Assembly (NCBI RefSeq): GCF_000337455.1
Contig: NZ_AOIU01000044.1
Coordinates: 23,517 to 87,516, forward strand
Length of the DNA: 64,000 bases
Direction of reading: 5' to 3'
Origin: Halosimplex carlsbadense 2-9-1
GTDB taxonomy: Archaea > Halobacteriota > Halobacteria > Halobacteriales > Haloarculaceae
The notes under the pieces were generated by a model that made no database searches, was not told where the DNA came from, and was given only the letters and a program-made list of their open reading frames with translations. A program made the position numbers and the translations under genes. Numbering within the stretch: the stretch's first letter is position 1; each line of letters begins with the position of its first letter. Positions 44,484 through 52,558 of the stretch are shown in pieces.

Positions 44484-45449
44484 TCAGGTAACCGTCTCGT
44501 AAGCCGAATCGTCGAGCATCGAGCGATACGCGTGGTCGATATCTCGGCCGGAAAGATGGACGTAGCGGCCCGGCACTGACGACCCACGCACCCAGCCAAA
44601 CCACTCGCACATCTGCGCTTCAGTCAAGTGATTCGCTAAGACCGTGGCACGACTGTGGCGGAAGTGATGCGGGTTCACCGGTTTGTCGATAGCGGCCTTC
44701 TCCCGCGCACATTCCAAGATCTTCAACCGGATATACTGATAGCTGATCTGCTCGCTCACATCCCCCTGGACCGTATCGACTTTGCACCAGAGGTAGGCAT
44801 CAGATCGGAGGTTTGGGTGTTCGGCGAGCCACGTTTCAATCGAGGGGCGAGATTCGACGAGAAGGAGTCGGCGGGATCCCGTCTTCCCGCTCACGATGAC
44901 GTGGCCACCATGCTGGGATAGCTCGATATCACCGATTGTGAGGTCGATCAGCTCGCCGATACGGGCGCCAGTTTCCCAGAGCACGGCGATCAACGCTCGA
45001 TCGCGGTTGTTGGTACAACTGTCGAGCATCGCCTGCACGTCCACAGCTGTGAGGAGGCTCTGTGGCAGGATCCTGCGAGAATAGTTTGGTCCGCGGTGAA
45101 TCCACGCTGTCTCTGGTGGGTCCTCGCCATCGTTGAGCCACTTCCAGAACTGTTTGATGATCTGCTTGTAATCCGCGACAGTCGCTTTGGAGGTCCCTCG
45201 TGTGTAGAGCCACGCGACCAGATCTTCGATATCCGTTTTCTCTAGGTCTTCGAACGACGTCGTGCCGATATGATCGACGATGATCCGGAGGTGAGCAGTC
45301 ACCTTCTGCTGCTGGGCGGGACTAATGTCCCGAAGCACCATGTCTCGGTGATACGCCGCCAATCGTTCCTTGTTCGATCGGTGGATATCTGCGGTCGCAA
45401 AATGCTCCATGTTCCGCTCGACTTGCCCCTCGTAATCCATGGTTGGCAT
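44484..45449 (-). CDS. Tyrosine recombinase / phage-type integrase
   Basis: The product is 321 residues. An N-terminal SAM-like core-binding domain (~40-120) precedes the catalytic domain. The catalytic set is complete: Arg 163 in ETGARIGEL, Lys 189 in SGKTGSRR, H261-x-x-R264 in NPHHFRHSRA, a W near 286 (FGWVRGS) and the nucleophile Tyr 296 in GRYVHLSG. It is XerC/D-like and could integrate or resolve the element. I find no tRNA gene or obvious attachment repeat next to it. It lies minus-strand, convergent with the DUF6735-like gene. Confidence 0.85.
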   Translation of the reverse strand: MPTMDYEGQVERNMEHFATADIHRSNKERLAAYHRDMVLRDISPAQQQKVTAHLRIIVDHIGTTSFEDLEKTDIEDLVAWLYTRGTSKATVADYKQIIKQFWKWLNDGEDPPETAWIHRGPNYSRRILPQSLLTAVDVQAMLDSCTNNRDRALIAVLWETGARIGELIDLTIGDIELSQHGGHVIVSGKTGSRRLLLVESRPSIETWLAEHPNLRSDAYLWCKVDTVQGDVSEQISYQYIRLKILECAREKAAIDKPVNPHHFRHSRATVLANHLTEAQMCEWFGWVRGSSVPGRYVHLSGRDIDHAYRSMLDDSAYETVT

Positions 45450-45786
45450 GCCCTATGCTACGACTGAACAGGGGATAACTCCGATTCGAGGCATTCACGC
45501 TGTTTAGTCACTGTTGTTCGTCATTCGCCGCTATTTCAGGTCGAGACGCTGGACATCGGATGATCCGATACCGGCTATTGCGCACAGTAGCGCTCTTCGA
45601 GCAGTCAAGCTATGGTCTGTCTCGAGGGCTGGTCTATTACTCTCTGCGGGCGCAGGGGCAACGTGGCCATCACTTGCTGACTCTCGTTGGTACCGACAGC
45701 CGCTCCCATCGTGGTTCGACCTACGCAGCCGACCCCTCCCAAACACTCTTTCCGGAGTCGCTGCACACTGTATCCACGACTGACAC
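45450..45786. other. Intergenic region between divergent integrase and HTH genes
   Basis: 337 bp without a coding-like frame. It presumably contains the promoters of both divergent genes. No long repeat or tRNA-like sequence is seen. Confidence 0.4.
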
Positions 45787-46383
45787 ATGCCGCCCACCCC
45801 CCATCGAGCCGACGGCGACCTCGTCCGTGACCTGCGTTCGGTCACGATGGTCCTCGAAGACGCACAGTTGGCTCGCCTGTACACGTATCTCGCTCGCGAT
45901 GGCGATGCGACCGTCCAGAACGTGATGGCCGACCTCGATTTCACACGAAGTACAGCCTACAGCTATGTCGACCGACTCGTCGACGCCGGCGTCGTCGCGG
46001 TCACCGACGACAGGCTGCCGAAGCGATACAGCGCCCGGGAGGTCGATCTCACCGTCTCGACGAGCGCCGGCGACCGCGCCTACACGATTACGCCGGCGCT
46101 GATCGACGCGGTCGGCCGTCGCGAGACCGACGATACCATCGACGCGTACGTCGACAACCACGGCGTCGCTGGCCTGGCGACGGCGCTGTCGCACGCCGTC
46201 GCCCGTGAACGCGAAGAGGTGACCCACCAGCAGCTGGCCGACGCGCTCGAAATCCCACGATCGACTGCGGAGACGATCCTTCAAGCGCTTGCCCCGGTCG
46301 TCGACGACCACGACGGTATCGAGGCGATGGACCCGTCGCTCGGTGCAGCAGCTGTCGAGGACTCTCCTGCGAGTGGCGAATAG
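45787..46383 (+). CDS. HTH transcriptional regulator
   Basis: The product is 198 residues. The first winged helix (~28-80) reads RLYTYLARDGDATVQNVMAD, LDFTRSTAYSYVDRLVDAG, VVAVTDDRLPKRYSAREV. A second HTH-like segment (~135-170) reads REEVTHQQLADALEIPRSTA. The tail is acidic and short. The two-HTH layout is frequent in haloarchaeal plasmid regulators. Its divergent position to the integrase suggests control of recombination or of its own promoter (inference). Confidence 0.65.
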   Translation: MPPTPHRADGDLVRDLRSVTMVLEDAQLARLYTYLARDGDATVQNVMADLDFTRSTAYSYVDRLVDAGVVAVTDDRLPKRYSAREVDLTVSTSAGDRAYTITPALIDAVGRRETDDTIDAYVDNHGVAGLATALSHAVAREREEVTHQQLADALEIPRSTAETILQALAPVVDDHDGIEAMDPSLGAAAVEDSPASGE

Positions 46384-46567
46384 CGGCGACCCGGATGATT
46401 GTCGTCCCACACGATGAGCGGTGGGACAGGGCTGGACACCCAACAGTCCACTGCCTCGGAGCGGCACCGTGCAATTTGAATCGATCGGGCCACGGTATGT
46501 TTCCGCGACGGGGCCAAGTGGTCACTGTCTCATCCATCGCCTGGTGAGTGTGACTGCAGTTCCACTC

Positions 46568-46740
46568 GAAATCCGGTGTCTCGCAACGGTCGGGTTTGCT
46601 CCCCCTGAGAGGGGTTCGGGGGGCACCAGACTCGCCTTGCGCTGACTCCGATGGTGACGACAGACCCCCCCAGCGGACGTTCGACGAACAGTACGGCCGA
46701 TCGGTCCCAACGGTTGGCCATTCAGAACACACCGAGGAGA
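46568..46740 (+). pseudogene. Decayed copy of the TFB leader and N terminus
   Basis: 46568-46655 closely matches 47672-47759: the GTGTCTCGC-ACGGTCGGGTT stretch, the CCCCTGAGAGGGGTTCGGGG hairpin, the GCTGACT-CGATGG start. After the ATG at 46651 the frame is shifted. In the shifted frame it reads PQRTFDEQYGRS, matching QQTFDEQTDGS of the TFB gene, and stops soon. It is thus a truncated, frameshifted duplicate of the tfb 5' end. The rest of 46384-46828 has no gene except the promoter of the HTH-MazF pair near 46795-46825. Confidence 0.65.
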
Positions 46741-46828
46741 CCTGAGCATATTCCGACGAATGACCACTGCTGGCCCAGGCAAGAGATACGTCGGTACACC
46801 TAATACATTCAACGACAAGAAAATACAT

Positions 46829-47188
46829 ATGCCCATCGACATCGAGACGTTCGAATCTTCATCGGAGGATCGCCTCCAGCATAGCGAGGAGACGAACGCC
46901 GACCGGGTGATGCAGTTCCTCGCCGCCAATCCCAATCAGGCATTCACACAGAGCGAGGTTCGCGATGCGACCGACGTGAAAGCCGGCAGCATTAGCGTCG
47001 TCCTCTCGCGGCTCGAAGACCGCGGACTCGTCCGTCACAAAGGCACCTACTGGGCGATCGGAGAAGCCGACGAGGTGGCCGCCTACACGAGTGTGGCCGA
47101 GAGTACGCGAGCCGCAAACGACCGCTTCGGTGAAGAGGATATGGACGAGTGGCTTGAACACGCCGTCGACGACGAGAACCCCGAATGA
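46829..47188 (+). CDS. MarR-like wHTH, antitoxin partner of MazF-like toxin
   Basis: The product is 119 residues from the ATG at 46829 (an upstream in-frame ATG at 46760 adds sequence without support). The winged helix at ~22-75 reads VMQFLAANPNQAFTQSEVRD, VKAGSISVVLSRLEDRGLVR, HKGTYWAIGE. An acidic tail (ANDRFGEEDMDEWLEHAVDD) is the likely toxin-binding segment. The stop overlaps the MazF-like start by ATGA, so the pair is coupled. A wHTH instead of the usual AbrB or RHH antitoxin is notable. Confidence 0.75.
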   Translation: MPIDIETFESSSEDRLQHSEETNADRVMQFLAANPNQAFTQSEVRDATDVKAGSISVVLSRLEDRGLVRHKGTYWAIGEADEVAAYTSVAESTRAANDRFGEEDMDEWLEHAVDDENPE

Positions 47189-47526
47189 GCTACCAGCGAG
47201 GCGACGTCGTCTGGGGGCCAGATCCGTTCAAGTCGGACGAAAATCCGCGTCCGTGGTTGATCCTGAACAACGACAGCCACCCGTTCGGCAACGAGGAGTA
47301 CATGACGGTCACGCTGACGACGACGCCCCACGACGAGGGCATCCCGCTCGACGACGCTGACTGGGTTGAAGGCGGGATGCCACGACGAAGCTACGCTTCG
47401 CCGTGGGCAGTCGCGTCGCCGAAACACACCGCGATCGTTCGACGGCAAGGCAGACTCAGTGAATCGTTCGTCACCACTGTCGTCGGTGCCCTGGAGACCT
47501 ATCTCGAATCACCGACTGAAGCCTGA
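47185..47526 (+). CDS. PemK/MazF-family toxin
   Basis: The product is 113 residues. It starts YQRGDVVWGPDPFKSDENPR PWLILNN, the family's RGDVV and RP-LI motifs, followed by EEYMTVTLTTTPHDEGIPL and SYASPWAVASPKHTAI. The S-x-x-x-P...T region and length match MazF/PemK endoribonucleases, which cut RNA and stop growth unless bound by antitoxin. It is coupled to the wHTH gene upstream. Confidence 0.8.
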   Translation: MSYQRGDVVWGPDPFKSDENPRPWLILNNDSHPFGNEEYMTVTLTTTPHDEGIPLDDADWVEGGMPRRSYASPWAVASPKHTAIVRRQGRLSESFVTTVVGALETYLESPTEA

Positions 47527-47696
47527 TCGCTCGTTCTGAGTCCGGTGCAGCGACGACGTGTGGTCTAGCAACAGCGAACCGCTGCTGCGATCAGGCGAAT
47601 GGATTCTCGTTGCTGGTGTGTCTCGAGTCCACCGGTGACGGCCTGTCGCGTCGGTCGTCGCGAGTCACCAGAACTCCAGTGTCTCGCCACGGTCGG

Positions 47697-47728
47697 GTTT
47701 GTTCCCCCCGAGAGGGGTGCGGGGGGCA
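47697..47728 (+). promoter_or_regulatory. Leader hairpin of the TFB gene
   Basis: GTTTGTTCCCCCCGAGAGGG followed by GTGCGGGGGG; CCCC/GGGG arms around GAGA. It ends 26 nt before the ATG at 47755. A near-identical copy lies in the decayed duplicate at 46596-46626. Confidence 0.55.
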
Positions 47729-47754
47729 ACAGACTGGCCTCGCGCTGACTTCCG

Positions 47755-48696
47755 ATGGCGACGAGAGAACCCTACCAGCAGACGTTTGACGAACAGACCG
47801 ACGGATCGATCTCAGCCGACGACTGCCCGGAATGCGACGGCCGACTCCGGACAGACGGTGGTGAAACCTGCTGTACTGACTGCGGCCTCGTGGTCGAGGC
47901 CTGCCGCGTCGACCGACGTGGACCGCGGACCTTCGACGAGGACGACACCGACCGGCGACGGACGGGCGCACCGCTCACCGAAGCGCGCCATGACCGGGGC
48001 CTATCGACGAAGATCGGGTACGCGACCGACGGCAACGGCAACCAACTCTCGGGGCGGAAACAGCGCCAGCTCGCCCGGTTGCGTCGCGAGCATACCCGCG
48101 CGAAGTGGCAGTCCAAAGCCGAACGCAACCTCGCCCACGGCTGTACGGAGATCGCCCGCATCGTCGGCGCGCTCGGCCTCGACCACGACGACCGCGAGCA
48201 GGCGAGTTCGCTGTTCCGGAGCGCCCAGCAGGCTGACCTGCTCCGTGGTCGCTCCATCGAGGCGTTCGCCGCGGCGACCGTCTACGCGGTCTGTCGGTGT
48301 ACCGAGGCAACGCGAACGCTCGGCGAGGTGGCGTCGGTCGCCCAGTGCGCCCGGCGGAAGGTCACCAACGCCTACGACGTACTCAACGACGACCTCGGTC
48401 TCCCCGCGCCACCGCAGCGACCGCGATCGTTCATCCCGGCGCTCGCCTCGGCGATGGGCGTCCCAGCCGAAACCGAGTCCCACGCTCGCGCGCTGACCGA
48501 GCGGGCGTGGGCGGCCAGCGAGAGCCTCGGCACCCACCCGGCGGGGTTCGCAGCGGGCGCGCTCGCCGTCGCCTGTCGGGATCACGGGGTCGACATCGTC
48601 CAACTGGATCTCGCCGGTGCGGCGGACGTCTCACCCGTCACGGTTCGCACCCATCGTGACACCATTGAGGCCGACCGCGACGGGTGGGAGCGATGA
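47755..48696 (+). CDS. tfb: Transcription initiation factor IIB (TFB)
   Basis: The product is 313 residues. The N-terminal zinc ribbon places C24-x-x-C27 and C40-x-x-C43 (CPECDGR, CCTDCGLVVE). A B-reader-like stretch (DRRGPRTFDEDD, KIGY, LARLRREH) follows, then two cyclin-like repeats (~115-205 and ~215-305) including SLFRSAQQADLLRGRSIEAF AA and GTHPAGFAAGALAVACRD. It recruits RNA polymerase to TATA/BRE promoters. Haloarchaea encode several TFBs, and an element-borne one could redirect transcription. The stop overlaps a mini zinc-protein gene by ATGA. Confidence 0.9.
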   Translation: MATREPYQQTFDEQTDGSISADDCPECDGRLRTDGGETCCTDCGLVVEACRVDRRGPRTFDEDDTDRRRTGAPLTEARHDRGLSTKIGYATDGNGNQLSGRKQRQLARLRREHTRAKWQSKAERNLAHGCTEIARIVGALGLDHDDREQASSLFRSAQQADLLRGRSIEAFAAATVYAVCRCTEATRTLGEVASVAQCARRKVTNAYDVLNDDLGLPAPPQRPRSFIPALASAMGVPAETESHARALTERAWAASESLGTHPAGFAAGALAVACRDHGVDIVQLDLAGAADVSPVTVRTHRDTIEADRDGWER

Positions 48697-48842
48697 TCCG
48701 GCGCTGGATCAGCGCGCGACTGCTGGGCGGCCGACCCGAGCGCATCCACGAGTGTCGCCGCTGTGGCAGCACCGTCGACGCCGGGTGTGAGCGCTGTCCG
48801 ACCTGTGGGCACGGGGGTATCGCAACCTACGAGATCGGATAG
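48693..48842 (+). CDS. 49-aa double-CxxC zinc protein
   Basis: The frame starts at the ATG overlapping the tfb stop (48693) and ends with TAG at 48840-48842. The sequence starts basic (IRRWISARLLGGRPERIHE) and continues CRRCGSTVDAGCERCPTCGH, a compact zinc ribbon with paired CxxC knuckles. Translational coupling to tfb suggests a partner or regulator of the factor. Such mini zinc proteins are common and poorly characterised in haloarchaea. Confidence 0.6.
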   Translation: MIRRWISARLLGGRPERIHECRRCGSTVDAGCERCPTCGHGGIATYEIG

Positions 48843-48856
48843 CCACTCCACGCCGT

Positions 48857-48890
48857 GTTTGTCGGCGCCCCGGAGGGGCGGGGCGCTCAA
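48857..48890 (+). promoter_or_regulatory. Leader hairpin of the SWIM gene
   Basis: GTTTGTCGGCGCCCCGGAGG followed by GGCGGGGCGC; GCGCCCC pairs with GGGGCGC around a GGAGGGGC loop. It ends 19 nt before the ATG at 48908. This is the GCGCCC subtype, as at 20661, 21893 and 60313. Confidence 0.55.
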
Positions 48891-48907
48891 CAGGGCGCTC
48901 CGATACG

Positions 48908-49363
48908 ATGCACCCGCTGGAACACCTCGACTTCCCGACCCGCGTCGCAAAGCGCGCCCAGTACGAAGCCTTCGAGTTCACGCTCACCGACGGTGGCGTC
49001 GTCGTCCGCAACGGGAGCCATCCAGACCCGAGCGAGCACGAGTATCGCGTCAGTGTCGCCGACGGCGTGCCGATGGCCTGCGAGTGCCCGGCCGACGAGC
49101 GCTACGAGGGCGCCTGCAAGCACCGCGTCGCCGTCGCGATCCGGCGGCCGATCCTAGACGCCGTCGCGGCCACTGACAGACCACTCGCCGCGGACGGCGG
49201 CTCGGTCACGTCGTCGACGACCTGCTCGGCGTCACCGAACGAGGACGCCCGCTCCGAGGACGAGGCCGAGCCTCCCACCGATGCCGACGAGTGTGCTGAA
49301 TGCTTCGACGAGTTCCCGTGCTGGGAGTGTGTCCGTACTGGTCGGAAAGAACTCCCTCGCTGA
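48908..49363 (+). CDS. SWIM zinc-finger protein
   Basis: The product is 151 residues. A beta-rich start (LDFPTRVAKRAQYEAFEFTL, GVVVRNGSHP) leads to the SWIM motif CECPADERYEGACKH (C-x-C-xn-C-x-H; residues ~58-72). The acidic C-terminal part ends in a second Cys cluster, CAECFDEFPCWEC. SWIM domains bind DNA or protein partners, for example in recombination complexes. It lies directly after the tfb/mini-zinc pair behind its own leader. Confidence 0.8.
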   Translation: MHPLEHLDFPTRVAKRAQYEAFEFTLTDGGVVVRNGSHPDPSEHEYRVSVADGVPMACECPADERYEGACKHRVAVAIRRPILDAVAATDRPLAADGGSVTSSTTCSASPNEDARSEDEAEPPTDADECAECFDEFPCWECVRTGRKELPR

Positions 49364-49528
49364 GTATCTGATACGACCTCCTTCGGTATCGACAGCGACT
49401 GCAGCGTGACCGCTCTCGATCCCCTGCTGTTGATGGCAAAACTGCAATCATTATTCCCCAAAGTGTATTTAGATAATAAGTTTTTTGTGACAATAGCGCC
49501 GACCGTCCGACTGTCTATCGCCCTCTAC

Positions 49529-49552
49529 CGCCTCTCCGGGGGGAAAGGCGGA
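49529..49552 (+). promoter_or_regulatory. Hairpin upstream of the transfer operon
   Basis: CCGCCT at 49529-49534 and AGGCGG at 49547-49552 pair around a G-rich loop (CTCCGGGGGGAA). It ends 23 nt before the first gene of the transfer operon (ATG 49576), which is like the leader family in position though different in sequence. Confidence 0.4.
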
Positions 49553-49575
49553 CAACGAGTGGCGATGCTCGAACA

Positions 49576-49989
49576 ATGTACGACGCAGCCGATACTGACA
49601 AGCAGGGGGAACCGAGCGATACGGACGATCGGAACTGCTGGGGGCGTGTCACGAAACTCGCACTTGTCGCCGGCGCGCTCGCACTCCTCGCGGTCGAGCC
49701 GGTGAGCGCCCAGTCCACCGGGTCGGCCTTTTGCGACACGGACATGGCGGACACGATCCGAAATCTCTTCACGCTGATTCAGTTCGGCGGCCCGCTCGTC
49801 GGCGGCCTCGTGGCGCTGGGTGCGACCGTCACCATCCCGCTCATTCGGCGTGCGGACACGAAGAAGGAACTGAAATCGATGCGGGTCCAGGGAGTCCTGT
49901 GGGGCGTCATCGTCGCGCCGCTCGCGACGACGATCCTGCAGTTCCTACTCACGTCCGTCGTGGCGGGTGGGTCCAGTTGCAGCTTCTGA
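49576..49989 (+). CDS. VirB2/TrbC-like small membrane protein
   Basis: The product is 137 residues. A cytoplasmic acidic N terminus is followed by a hydrophobic signal-like segment with a cleavage-like VSAQ (LALVAGALALLAVEPVSAQS), then two further hydrophobic segments (FGGPLVGGLVALGATVTIPL, VLWGVIVAPLATTILQFLL) separated by a charged loop. Size and topology match VirB2/TrbC pilin-like subunits of type IV secretion systems. It is the first gene of a tight operon that ends in a VirB4-type ATPase. Confidence 0.6.
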   Translation: MYDAADTDKQGEPSDTDDRNCWGRVTKLALVAGALALLAVEPVSAQSTGSAFCDTDMADTIRNLFTLIQFGGPLVGGLVALGATVTIPLIRRADTKKELKSMRVQGVLWGVIVAPLATTILQFLLTSVVAGGSSCSF

Positions 49990-51716
49990 TCCGCACGCTG
50001 GGCGTCGGGGCGGCGGTCGCCGCGGTTGTCGCCGTGAGTGCCCTCCTGGCGACTCAGTCGGTCGCCCGTCCAGCCGAGACGATGTTCACACCCAACAGCA
50101 CCGACCACCACGACACCGATCCTGCGCTGTGGTCACGGGACCGCGATTCGGTGACCCACTCCGCGCTTCGCAACCGGAGCGAGTCGGCCGCTCGGTCGCT
50201 CGCGGCGACGACCGACGTCCCGTTCAACCGGCCACCCGAGGCGGTCGAAGCGTGGAACCGAGAGCAACTCCCGGAGTTCCCGACGACCGGGGTCGAAACG
50301 TCGGTGTATCCCGCGGCCGCAAACACGACCGACGGGCGGATCGTCCGCGATGCCTACGTCGAGATCTTCACGGTCCAGCCGTCGACGCGGGTCCGGCTCA
50401 CGCCCGAGCGACAGCCGCGATACGTCGCCAAGCAGGGCCGGGTATTCGCGACGCTCGATTACCGGATCCCCGTGCCGTCGGACTCCGACGGTCGTGACGA
50501 GGAGATCACCTGGTCGCTGGTCAACCACTCCGTGACGACCACAGAACTCCTCGTCGACGGGGCCCGCGAAGCCAACTCCGGTGGCAGTCACACCCATCGG
50601 TTGTCCTACGACCTCAGCGACGACCGCGGGGCGACCAATACGCTGTCTGTGGAAGCGAATGTCTCAGCGACGCTCACGCGGACCCACAGCTGGTGTTCAA
50701 ATCGGACCGTCGTCAACCGCACTGCGGGCGGTGACGTGACGACGAGGTGTGTCTCGTGGCAGTCCAATACGACGAGATACGAGGAGACGCTGACCGTCAC
50801 CGACTCGGTCGACGTGAAGGCGCACTCGCTGTTGGCTGGTGGCGTCTACGCGCGCTATCCCGACGGCGATCTGGGCCTTATGATCGTCAAGACTGGCCCC
50901 TGGCTCGGCTACCGGTTACAGGCGGGCCGTGTCAGCGGTGTCTGGCGTTTCTATTCGGCTCGCGATCCGGGCTGGGACAGACTGGTCACGGCGACAGCCG
51001 AAGGCTCGAACGTCTCCCACTCGCCGCTGCACCCGTTAGAAGTATCGGCCTATCCCATCAAGACCGGGCCGACCGTCGCACCGGCTGAGACGGTCTCGCT
51101 ACTCGAGGTCAAGGGACGGCAACAGCGCCCACCGAGGCTACCGTCAACCGTCAATCTAGACGTGCTCGAACAGCCGTATACGGCCAGCTACCGGCTCGCG
51201 ACACGCTTCGAGACGCCCGACGCGACGTTGGATGACGTGAGGATTTCCGGGCTGGTTCGGGGCACCGAGTGGGAGCTCGACCCGCAGTATTTCACCGAGG
51301 TCACCATCCACCGCAGTAATCTCACGCTGACCGTCTTGAACACGACGGACCAGACGACGACCGTTCGTGTCACCCTCCGGGACGCGGAGATGGGGACGCC
51401 GATCCGAACCACGGACACCGAGGGCTACGTCCGCCTCGCGGGTGAGCGCGTCGAGACCGACCACGACGGGACGGTCACGACGACCATCGCCCGACCGGCC
51501 GGCGCGATCACGGCTCGCTTCGAGCCGTGGGACTGGTGGCTGCGGCCGAACTCCTACGTCGGCGATTCGGATTCCGCCAGCGTGCAGGGGACGGCGCTCA
51601 CCCTCGTTCGACACCTGTACCGGGCCGGTGTCCCGGTCGGGTTATTTCTGCTGGCGGTGTTTCTCATCGACCGGGTCACGGGGATGCCCGTGTGGCCACC
51701 CTGGAGGGGACTATGA
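49977..51716 (+). CDS. Membrane-anchored surface protein of the transfer operon
   Basis: About 579 residues if TTG 49977 is used. The frame is open upstream to 49731, but that part overlaps the previous gene and is Arg-rich. An N-terminal hydrophobic segment (LGVGAAVAAVVAVSALLATQ) and a C-terminal one (AGVPVGLFLLAVFLIDRVTG) bracket a large extracytoplasmic region rich in Thr and N-x-S/T sequons. No enzyme motif is seen. It overlaps the upstream gene by 13 nt and the downstream one by ATGA. It probably belongs to the outer part of the conjugation apparatus. Confidence 0.6.
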   Translation: MQLLIRTLGVGAAVAAVVAVSALLATQSVARPAETMFTPNSTDHHDTDPALWSRDRDSVTHSALRNRSESAARSLAATTDVPFNRPPEAVEAWNREQLPEFPTTGVETSVYPAAANTTDGRIVRDAYVEIFTVQPSTRVRLTPERQPRYVAKQGRVFATLDYRIPVPSDSDGRDEEITWSLVNHSVTTTELLVDGAREANSGGSHTHRLSYDLSDDRGATNTLSVEANVSATLTRTHSWCSNRTVVNRTAGGDVTTRCVSWQSNTTRYEETLTVTDSVDVKAHSLLAGGVYARYPDGDLGLMIVKTGPWLGYRLQAGRVSGVWRFYSARDPGWDRLVTATAEGSNVSHSPLHPLEVSAYPIKTGPTVAPAETVSLLEVKGRQQRPPRLPSTVNLDVLEQPYTASYRLATRFETPDATLDDVRISGLVRGTEWELDPQYFTEVTIHRSNLTLTVLNTTDQTTTVRVTLRDAEMGTPIRTTDTEGYVRLAGERVETDHDGTVTTTIARPAGAITARFEPWDWWLRPNSYVGDSDSASVQGTALTLVRHLYRAGVPVGLFLLAVFLIDRVTGMPVWPPWRGL

Positions 51717-52558
51717 CGGGCGAACGGCGATCGCGACGGCGGTTTCTGCAGCGCACGCTCGCGCTCACAGCTGCGGGTGTCGCGGGCTGTTCGAGTCTTG
51801 GACCCGGTGGTGGTGTCGGCGGGACCTCTCCCATTCAGGAAACGTCTGGTTCCGGCGCTTCACTCGTGGTTGAACTCTCAGAGGGCCACTCGGTAACGAA
51901 ACTCAATTTGGTCGGTCCATCCGGGAGCCTCTTCCGGTCCACTTCGGTCGCGACGGGAACGACGACAGCCGAGATCGACCTCTTCAACTACAGCCAGGGA
52001 TGGCACTATACCCCTGGTGAGCATTCGCTCGTGGCAATTTCCGACGAGGAGGAAGTCGCATCAAAGACGATTCCGTTGGAACCTGATCTGGAGATCACCA
52101 ATGTCGAACCGTACACGGGCGGGCGGCCGACACCGTCGAACAGAGCTAATCTCCTCGTTTCGGTCGAAAACACAGGTACAGGCCCGACCTGGGTCTATTA
52201 CGTTGGGTATGAGAATGCACTAGATCGGGATGCAAATCACATCCCAACAAATGATTACGCTAAGACAGTCCCACTACAGAACCTAGAAAAGCCAGAGGCC
52301 AAGAATGACGTAATCTTGGAGCCAGGGGAGTCTTCGGAACTGCGGGGGACTGACTCACCATTCCTCCTCACCGAAGGGTACCATTGTAACAATCAAAAAG
52401 TACAGCTATCGGTTCTCGTCCTGTCAGGAATCGGTACGAATGTTAGAGAACGCCTGAGTGCCACCCTGGCAGGTGAAGAATTTAGCGCTAACTTTGCGAG
52501 CACCTGTAGCGACATCTCAATTGCTCTCTTAGAGGATTCATCTGAGAAGAATGACTAA
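51713..52558 (+). CDS. Tat-exported lipoprotein of the transfer operon
   Basis: The product is 281 residues from the ATG at 51713. The N terminus RRSRRRFLQRTLALTAAGVA GC contains a twin-arginine signal and a lipobox (VAGC), so it is folded before export and lipid-anchored. The body is beta-rich (ASLVVELSEGHSVTKLNLVG, ATGTTTAEIDLF, LEITNVEPYTGGR) with an immunoglobulin-like or CARDB-like feel. It overlaps both neighbours, by 4 and 8 nt. Base composition becomes more AT-rich from the middle on, and this continues into the next gene. Confidence 0.65.
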   Translation: MTGERRSRRRFLQRTLALTAAGVAGCSSLGPGGGVGGTSPIQETSGSGASLVVELSEGHSVTKLNLVGPSGSLFRSTSVATGTTTAEIDLFNYSQGWHYTPGEHSLVAISDEEEVASKTIPLEPDLEITNVEPYTGGRPTPSNRANLLVSVENTGTGPTWVYYVGYENALDRDANHIPTNDYAKTVPLQNLEKPEAKNDVILEPGESSELRGTDSPFLLTEGYHCNNQKVQLSVLVLSGIGTNVRERLSATLAGEEFSANFASTCSDISIALLEDSSEKND

